From assembly GCA_021521415.1 (NCBI GenBank), contig JAIQDT010002996.1:1-64000 (forward strand): 64,000 nt of DNA. Direction: 5' to 3'. The DNA is from Bidens hawaiensis. Taxonomy: Eukaryota; Streptophyta; Magnoliopsida; Asterales; Asteraceae. A model generated the notes under the pieces. The model was not told the DNA's origin. It ran no database searches and saw nothing but the letters and a program-made list of their open reading frames with translations. The stretch's first letter is position 1. Each line of letters starts with the position of its first letter. A program made the position numbers and the translations under genes. Below are positions 57,380 through 64,000 of this stretch, piece by piece.

Positions 57380-60300
57380 TCAGGCTTCAGGGCCACTTCC
57401 ACTTGGACCAGCACCGTCAGAGCGTGGCAGTTCAAGGAAAGCTTTAAGGATAGCTAGCACATCATCAGCAGCAGCAACTTGATTCACCTTCTCCACCACC
57501 GGATGCGGGAAGGCGGCGTACTGATTCACTGCTTGGTCGTAAACAGCTTCAGTATCAACATTATACAAAGGGAAGTTGGAAGGCGGGATGCCTTTCTCAA
57601 CGAACCCTAGACCAAGCAGGAAGCCGGCCTTTTCCCCATCCTCGTGAGAAGCGTTGAGGGCTGCGCTCATAACATCGTCATAAGACGTCTCTGAGAAGAC
57701 CCGATGCACAACCTACAAGAAAATACACAAGTATCAGAACCTTTTCTATTTACAAAGAAAAGCGTAAAGAAATAAAAAGCATACCTGAGACAACGCTTCT
57801 CGAAGAAGCCATTCCTTGGCAACCAGAGCTTCTTGGAGGGCAGCTTGAGCTTCGTATCGGGCGCGTTCGGCTTCACTCTTGTTGAGGTTGGCAAGCAACA
57901 CTTCTTTAGCCGCAGCCTCTTCGACGCCCTTTAGCTTCCGCTCAGTATGGTCAAGCACCCCCCTCTGGTCCAAGATCTCCTGGAGCTTTTTGGCGTCTTC
58001 CATCGCCAAGGCATCATGAGCCTGCTGGAGTGCCTCTAATTTGGCTTTAAGCTCTTCATTCTCCACGCGTAGAGGCTCAGCAACAGCTTCAGCCTTGGTG
58101 GCCCTCTCGGTTGCGTTCCTTGCAGTTTCCTTAGCCAGCCGAAGCTGTTCATTAACAGCTTGGGCAACCTTGGAACGGGCCTCGAGCCGGGCCTGAACTT
58201 CAACCTCGAGGGCCTTGAAGGCATTCTCCTTTTCCGCAACAGCTGCGGAAAGCTTTACATTCTCTTCCCGGACAGCCCGCGCCCGAGCTACTTCTTGAAG
58301 ACGAGCTGCTTTTAACTTGTCGTTTTCACGACAAAGCAGCTCGACGCGCGGTTGCATCCGGGCCAGGAGAACACGAAGCTCATTGGTTAGCCTACCCTCC
58401 TGGTAGCTAGCCATGGCTTCCTCCAACGCACCACTGGGAGCAGCGTGACGAGCCCACTCCACGACCTCCACAGGGGTGCGAAGGGTTGTTCCTCGGCGAA
58501 TGTTCCATCGTGGAACATACACTTCATTGGAATCCGACACTGCAAAAAACATAAAGCAGTTAGGAAAAGATGATTGAAAAATATAAAATAGGCCAAAAGA
58601 ACCCTACGCACCTGTAGGGTCAATAACAGGCTGATAGCCGCCAAACCCATCACCTGAACCCAAGGGAAATCCATCCAAAAGGTCAGGCAGATGGGAAGGA
58701 GGCAGAGGTTGGCGATAAACCCCATGCAAACCTGAAGGTTCGGCCGTCGTTGCCGATGACGGAGGCATGGTAGAAGCCGCCGCGGTCGCCGCCGCGGAAT
58801 CCGCAGCAAAAGTAACCGCCGGCTCGGTGAAAGATGCGGTAAAAACAGCACTCACAGCCGGCGGTGACGTCATCACAGCAGGAACAGTCGGCTCAAAGGA
58901 GTGAGCAACTGAACCAGCGGAAGCAGGCGCAGGCGCCTGGGTCGTCGCCTTAGGTAGGCTGACCAAGCCTACCGTCATTGGCGGAGAGGTACTCCTCTGC
59001 GCTCCACCCTGGAATGCGTCAACATCCACGCCTGCGTAAAGAAGATAAGTATTAATGATGGAAAACTATGAAGTTAAAAGATTAAGGAAGTTTGTACTTA
59101 CGGGTTTTCTTGAGCCTAAAGGTACGGAGAGGCGGGGACGAACCCGATGGAGCCGGCCTCTTTGCGCCGCTCACCGTCGTCTTCTTGGGCTCTCCGGAGG
59201 TGACAGTCGCAGCCTCCGCAGCGGTGGTCTTATCACCACCGGGATTCCCCGCCACCTCTTCGCTCTCGGTCTCCGAATCAGACCGAGGCGCCGGATCGGC
59301 AGTGGAGGCCACCTTCTCCTTCCCTTTCCCGCCGGCCGCCTTCTTCTTCCGCACCAACGGAGGACCATCTGCGGATTCCTCATCAGAACATACGATTAAA
59401 GGAATTCCAGCTTCAACATTGAGGGGTCGATGGTCGAATAGCGCCTTACCTGGCCGCCGGGCGCTAAGGATCTCGTGGCCTAGCGGATAGACCTCCACGA
59501 ACCGATCCGCCGTTTGTTATAGGATGGGCAACTCGTTCTCGTCTAGAGCGCGAGTACCCATCCGAGCGGGACCGTCAGCCTCCCACGGGTTCAGGAGCGA
59601 CTGCAAGTCGTACCCCTCTGAAATAAATAGGAAAAAAGTTAGAAGAGATTCTAAATCAACAAAAAGAAACAAAGCATACCGTAAGGAACAGAGTTCGAAC
59701 CGTATTCGAGGACGATTGGGATCTTATGCGCATCCGCATCCTTCCACACCCGGCTCATCCCCAGCATCACCATCCCGGACTCCGCAAACCGGTAAACCGG
59801 AGATTGGACTCGGGATATCTTCGAAAACCATTCCGCCTCCTCGTAGTTGGAGGCGTGAAGGCTGGGAAGTGCTTGCCCGTTCTTAAATTTCATGGCAAGG
59901 GGGATGGCGCGAGCGGAGATGTAGAAGAACTCTCGCTTCCACGAGCGAAGCTTCCACGAGCGAAGACTGCGCTCGGTTGCGCAAATCTTCAAACCCTTAA
60001 TCCGGGTTATCAACGTGTACCACCCCTGGATGCACCTCCAAGTGTAGAAGGTCATCAGGTGGTCAACATAGGGCTCAATGCCCAGAATCCGGCACACCCA
60101 CTCGAAATGCCGAACCTTGGCAATCGCCATCGGATGCACCTCAGTCAGGTGCACACCGTGCCTCTCAAGGACACGGTAAACAAACTTTGTCAACGGGAAC
60201 CTAAGATTTCCATAGACAAAAATGCAGCATAAACCCCGATCTTGCCTCTGGGGGCATCATACACCGTCTGGTGGGGTTCAGGAAACTCAGGCTCGAGAGA

Positions 60301-60414
60301 CTCGAGCATGAACTTCCTGACGATGTACTGATACAGATCGCCAGGCAGAGCACACTGGCACTCGCCAGCAGTACTCTTGTCATCGGCTGTAGATTCGAGA
60401 TCACGAGACGACAT
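57380..60414 (-). CDS. Antisense gene with putative gypsy-type transposase (Transposase_28) domain
   Basis: Five minus-strand exons with GT/AG borders: 60414-59680, 59617-59102, 59031-58612, 58539-57785 and 57712-57380 (~919 codons). Exon 1 carries the Transposase_28-like region: LRFPLTKFVYRVLERHGVHL, TEVHPMAIAKVRHFEWVCRI, and a WYTL block. Exons 2-3 encode a Ser/Ala/Pro-rich acidic linker with basic patches (RKKKAAGGKGKEK). Exon 4 encodes a long coiled coil (~190 residues, e.g. ENDKLKAARLQEVARARAV). Exon 5 ends AFLELPRSDG. Two lesions are visible: one missing T in exon 1 (near 60209), needed to join the VYAAF part to VYGNLRFPL, and a TAA in exon 2 just before QTADRFVEV. This copy is therefore probably inactive. 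The role of the family is unknown; it occurs in antisense in Tat-lineage elements. Confidence 0.8.
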
Positions 60415-60537
60415 CTTGCAAAAAGAAAGAAGAAAGCGATTTCAAGAGAATGCTCGACTGAAAGATGAGTATTCGCCGGAAATCGTTCTTAATATGAAGA
60501 GAAGAGTGAAAGTGTGGATTACAAAGAACCCTCTCCC

Positions 60538-60547
60538 CCTTTATATA
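60538..60547 (-). promoter_or_regulatory. Candidate TATA box of the antisense gene
   Basis: On the minus strand AGTATATAAAGGGG lies about 125 bp before the ATG at 60414, a normal plant TATA-to-start distance. A CACGTGGC G-box-like site is ~70 bp further upstream (60616-60623). Confidence 0.6.
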
Positions 60548-60829
60548 CTAATCGCAATTAATGCGATGAATTTAATGCGGAGGAGAGAGAAATCGAAGGT
60601 GCAATGGAACTATGACACGTGGCAAAGAGCAAGCTGGCAACAGCTGTTGACAGGACGCATACCATTAATTTCGCGGCCACGCGCCCGAAAAACCGCGCCC
60701 ACGCGCCTGAAAAAGCGTATGGAATGACCATGTACTGTCACGTCACCATAACTTCTTGCACGTCCTGACACAGTCAGAAGAAACCGTCGCACGACGTTTC
60801 AGAGGTTTGGACTGTTCTTATCCTTTCAC

Positions 60830-61583
60830 CAACTCTTCGAATTTCAAAAAAAAAAAAAAAAAAAAATTCAAAAAGATTCAAAAGTAAGCGGGAAAATACC
60901 CCTTACCTTGGCAACCAAGTAACCGTAAGACGGATGCGGGTACAGTGTTAAGGCAAAACCCTTCACATACCTAGCACCCGCAGGGAATTGAAGCCAAGAA
61001 TACCTTGGCAACCAAGTAACCGTAAGACGGATGCGGGTACAGTGTTAAGGTAAAACCCTTCACATACCTAGCACCCGCAGGGAATTGAAGCCAATAACAC
61101 CTTGGCAACCAAGTAACCGTAAGACGGATGCGGGTACAGTGTTAAGGCAAAACCCTTCACATACCTAGCACCCGCAGGGAATTGAAGCCAAGAATAACTT
61201 GGCAACCAAGTAACCGTAAGACGGATGCGGGTACAGTGTTAAGGCAAAACCCTTCACATACCTAGCACCCGCAGGGAATTGAAGCCAAGAATAACTTGGC
61301 AACCAAGTAACCGTAAGACGGATGCGGGTACAGTGTTAAGGCAAAACCCTTCACATACCTAGCACCCGCAGGGAATTAAAGCCAAGAATACCCCGGCAAC
61401 AAAGTAACTATAAGACGGGTGCGGGTACAGTGTTAAGGCAAAACCCTTCACATACCTAGCACCCGCAGGGAATTGACGCCAGGGGCACCTTGGAAGTAAA
61501 GTAACCGTAAGACGAGCGCGGGTACAGTGTTAAGGCAAAACCCTTCACATACCTAGCGCTCCGCAGGGAATTGAAACCAAGAA
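60830..61583 (+). repeat. 97-bp tandem array, seven copies, preceded by an A tract
   Basis: Units starting ACCTTGGCAACCAAGTAACC begin at 60905 and recur every 97 bp (61002, 61099, 61196 and on). Each includes AAGACGGATGCGGGTACAGT and CCTAGCACCCGCAGGGAATT. The first five are nearly identical and the last two more diverged. A run of about 23 A (60847-60869) precedes it. It sits between the antisense promoter and the 3' PPT. Confidence 0.95.
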
Positions 61584-61951
61584 GGATCTTCTGGGCAATG
61601 CTTGCGGAAACGGAAATAACATCCCCGCATAGCGGGAACATCGAGAACTACATTGTTTGAGGCTCCAGGATGGAATTGGTGGTTTTAACATAATTGATCA
61701 CTATGTTCAAAACTACCAAAACCTCAGGGAGAATCCACACAAGTGGGACTCAACGCTCATGACTTGCGAGGAGGTTACAGCCTACCCGCATCATACCCAA
61801 AGATCAAGCAGGAAACTCGGGAATTTCTGCAAGTGACAAGGACTTCCGCGGGAAGAATCCCCATGGAAAACCTTAAAAAACCCTTTTCAAAACCCTTTGC
61901 TTAAGTCCAAAAGTTCACCTCACTTTATTAAACACTCATGAGAAGAACATT

Positions 61952-61965
61952 GGACTGGGGGGACT
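61952..61965 (+). other. Polypurine tract of the Tat-like element
   Basis: GGACTGGGGGGACT lies immediately before the 3' LTR start TGAAGAAGTAGG. Confidence 0.75.
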
Positions 61966-62963
61966 TGAAGAAGTAGGTCCCAGCAGAGCCCAGTTGGACC
62001 CGCAAGACTCACCTTAAAGAGGGACGTCTGCGCAGAAACCAACTGGATCCGCAGGACCCACCATGCTCAGAGATGTGACGTCCTTACGCGCAGTACGCAA
62101 GCTGTTCCCGCAGGAAATGCCTCCCAATGGTGAAGGACTCCGCCTGTTCCCGCAGCTTCGGATACAAGCCATCAGGGAAGGCCACCCGCGCAGCAAGGCT
62201 ACACGCACAAGGCACTTAGCTCTCAATCACTCAGTGTCACCTGAAGGAATGAGCAAAGCCGGGAACAATCCCGCACAAGGGCGGGAGGGGGAATACTCCC
62301 GCCCAAATAAGCCAGTCCGTACGATACGGGAAGATCTTCTGTACTGTACCTGACGAGGTATGGGCAAAAGATCTGACTAAAGATACGACAGCTTATTGAC
62401 AACAGTATGGCGAGCAGCATGCTCCTGTACTGTATGTCACTATTAGCCGCTGCCTACTCACCAACTACTGCCATACCACGTGCATAGCCGGCAGTTGGTG
62501 GAAAAGGAATAGTACACAGCAGGCCTGGTCACTATCAGCCGCTGCCTACCCACCAACTACCAGCAAGGCACGTGCGTAGGCCACTGTTAGTGGAACAGGA
62601 ATACTATTGCAGCCGGCCACACCTCCTTGGAAACCTACATTCGGCTATAAATACCACAAATGGTATGATCATCTTATCTTAACACATTACCATCATATCT
62701 TAACATATCTTATCATATTATACCTGATATCTGCTCTAGCAATCTCTTAATATACATTTATATTTAAAGAGCAATCTAGTCTGATTCTCACGCCGGAGGG
62801 TGGTCACAAGGAGGAACCCCCCCTTCTCAGTGACAAGCTCACGGTGTCTGTTTTGCAGGTTATCAGAAGAACCATCTTTACCGGGTCTAACCCCTCGTGG
62901 GAAACATCTATCTAACCCCCAGATTACCCGTAATCTGCCCGGGGTCCGGTTAGTGTTTCTTCA
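61966..62963 (+). repeat. 3' LTR of the Tat-like element
   Basis: 998 bp, identical in length to the 5' LTR. I see about 13 substitutions and no indels. It ends GTTTCTTCA. Confidence 0.94.
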
Positions 62964-63240
62964 ACCAGGTAAAAAAAGTTACTAAGACATTCACCACATG
63001 TGTTAAAAGTAAAACACAGTGACATCACTCCCTATGTATTCTTTAGTCATTAAAAGCTTTAAAAACCATATATCTTTCTTTCCGGGTGGGTGGGTGGGTC
63101 ATAAATCTGATTTAAACCCAATTCCAATTCCAATTGATAATAATAATAATAAACCCTAATTTATCGCACCACTCACTGTCCACTGTCATCATCATTACAA
63201 TCTCATCCATCTCGCCGTCCGGTTGGCGCCTTCAGCCACC
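62964..63240 (+). promoter_or_regulatory. Probable promoter and 5' leader exon of a gene extending past the window
   Basis: The DNA loses transposon character here. It has a telo-box-like AAACCCTAA at 63152-63160, common near housekeeping gene starts. A C/T-rich leader follows (CCATCTCGCCGTCCGGTTGG), ending at a good splice donor, CACC|GTAAGC (63240/63241). No start codon in a sustained frame is found before the window ends, so the product is unknown. Confidence 0.4.
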
Positions 63241-63294
63241 GTAAGCCCCGACTGCTTTGCCCGTACGTTAACATGTTATTTTGAGCTGTAACTT

Positions 63295-64000
63295 ATCATG
63301 TTTTGATATATTAGGGCTCAATTTTACAATTTGGTGAGTTAATTGAATGTATTGTCACTACAACTTGATTTAGGGTTTTGTTACACATATATTTGTGCCT
63401 TTTTAATTCTGCTGGTTTTAGCCTCAAGTGTTGACTAGTAATTGACTATTAACTTAATGTTATTATTTATAGCCAAAAATGTATGTATGCTTTAGCTGTT
63501 CACATACTTTGTTGCATCTTAGATTCTTATAAACTTTATTGTGCTTAGTGTTGAATAAATAAGTCGAACAGCTGACGACTGATTATCGGTCAAGATAAAA
63601 ATGCAATCTTGATATTAATAATGGTTTGTTTGTGTACAAATATTATGTATGTTTTGCAGGGATTAGAAAATGCTATTAAATTATCATGTTTTGAATATTT
63701 TTGGGCTTATTTTTTTAATTTAGTGACTCAATTGAATTATTATCACTACATGTATATTTATGCCTTTTTAATTTTGCTGGTTTTAGCCTCAAATGTTGAC
63801 TAGTAGTTGACTGTAACTTAATATTATTATTGGTATATATGCTGTCTGTGTGTGACATACTTTCTTGCATATTAGATTATTATGAATTTTATTGTGAGTA
63901 GGGTTGAATGAATAAGTCGAACAGCTTACGACTAATTATCGGTCAAGATAAAAATGCAATCTTGATATTAATAATGTTTGTGTACAAGTATTAGTTACTG
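63295..64000 (+). repeat. Direct tandem duplication in a probable first intron
   Basis: ATCATGTTTTGA...TGACTAGTA...GTCAAGATAAAAATGCAATC occurs from 63295 and again from 63683 to the window edge. The offset is about 365-390 bp because of small indels. Late landmarks such as AAGTCGAACAGCT appear at 63562 and 63915. Confidence 0.85.

Larger units (their letters stand above)
53345..62963 (+). mobile_element. Tat-like Ty3/gypsy element lacking most of pol, with an antisense gene
   Basis: Two 998-bp LTRs (TGAAGA...TCTTCA) flank 7.6 kb. The flanking 5-mers ACCGG (53340-53344) and ACCAG (62964-62968) agree at four of five positions. The order is LTR, PBS, gag, integrase stub, tandem repeats, antisense multi-exon gene, second tandem array, PPT, LTR. 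No protease, RT, RNase H or integrase core is present, so it must depend on partner elements for mobilisation. I count about 13 LTR-LTR substitutions by eye, so insertion was fairly recent. The Tat assignment rests on gag style, the integrase tail and the antisense gene. Confidence 0.93.

Noticed and set aside
59055..60232. Plus-strand ORFs of 114-168 codons
   Set aside because: They are shadows of the minus-strand exons of the antisense gene, which have splice borders and family similarity; the plus frames have neither.
60905..61583. Regularly spaced repeats considered as a CRISPR array
   Set aside because: The units are contiguous 97-bp tandem repeats without unique spacers, in plant DNA inside an LTR element.

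Overview
The window is plant nuclear DNA, AT-rich and dominated by transposons. Dicot-type intron/exon genes, plant Ty3/gypsy retrotransposons primed from initiator-Met tRNA, Stowaway, PIF/Harbinger, Mutator and hAT relics, and proteins matching plant DRE2, BAH-domain and SF3B5 families all point to a flowering plant. The repeat and gene style reminds me of Asteraceae, but that family assignment is inference.

Layout. 1-7.1 kb is intergenic, with two or three non-autonomous hAT-like elements and a decayed, still intron-bearing copy of the splicing-factor gene SF3B5 (minus strand). 7.1-30.6 kb is a nest: an inverted-repeat (foldback) repeat was split by a minus-strand Ty3/gypsy element (7891-29186). 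That element was itself split inside its gag zinc knuckles by a second minus-strand Ty3/gypsy element (14087-24585, perfect 5-bp target duplication), and its pol was also hit by a PIF/Harbinger-type element (9911-10659). Both gag-pol sets are dead (stops, frameshifts). The outer element still carries an uninterrupted extra 395-codon ORF between primer-binding site and gag.

34.6-45.6 kb is the genic island. A compact three-exon BAH-domain gene (AIPP3/BDT1-like) is followed by a second, broken tandem copy whose upstream region has expanded into five ~262-bp repeats. Convergent to these is an intact seven-coding-exon gene for the cytosolic iron-sulfur assembly protein DRE2/anamorsin (264 aa). 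Small elements with readable target duplications sit in introns and spacers. 45.6-53.3 kb is intergenic with several MITE-size elements.

53.3-63.0 kb is a young Tat-like LTR element (two 998-bp LTRs, about 13 differences by eye). It keeps gag and a stub of integrase but has lost the rest of pol. On the opposite strand it carries a five-exon gene with a putative gypsy-type transposase (Transposase_28) domain, a coiled coil and its own TATA box. 63.0-64.0 kb looks like the promoter and 5' leader exon of a gene running off the right edge.

The cellular genes here (BAH, DRE2, SF3B5 remnant) show no common pathway; the main story is nested insertion, local tandem duplication and non-autonomous retroelements with extra genes.
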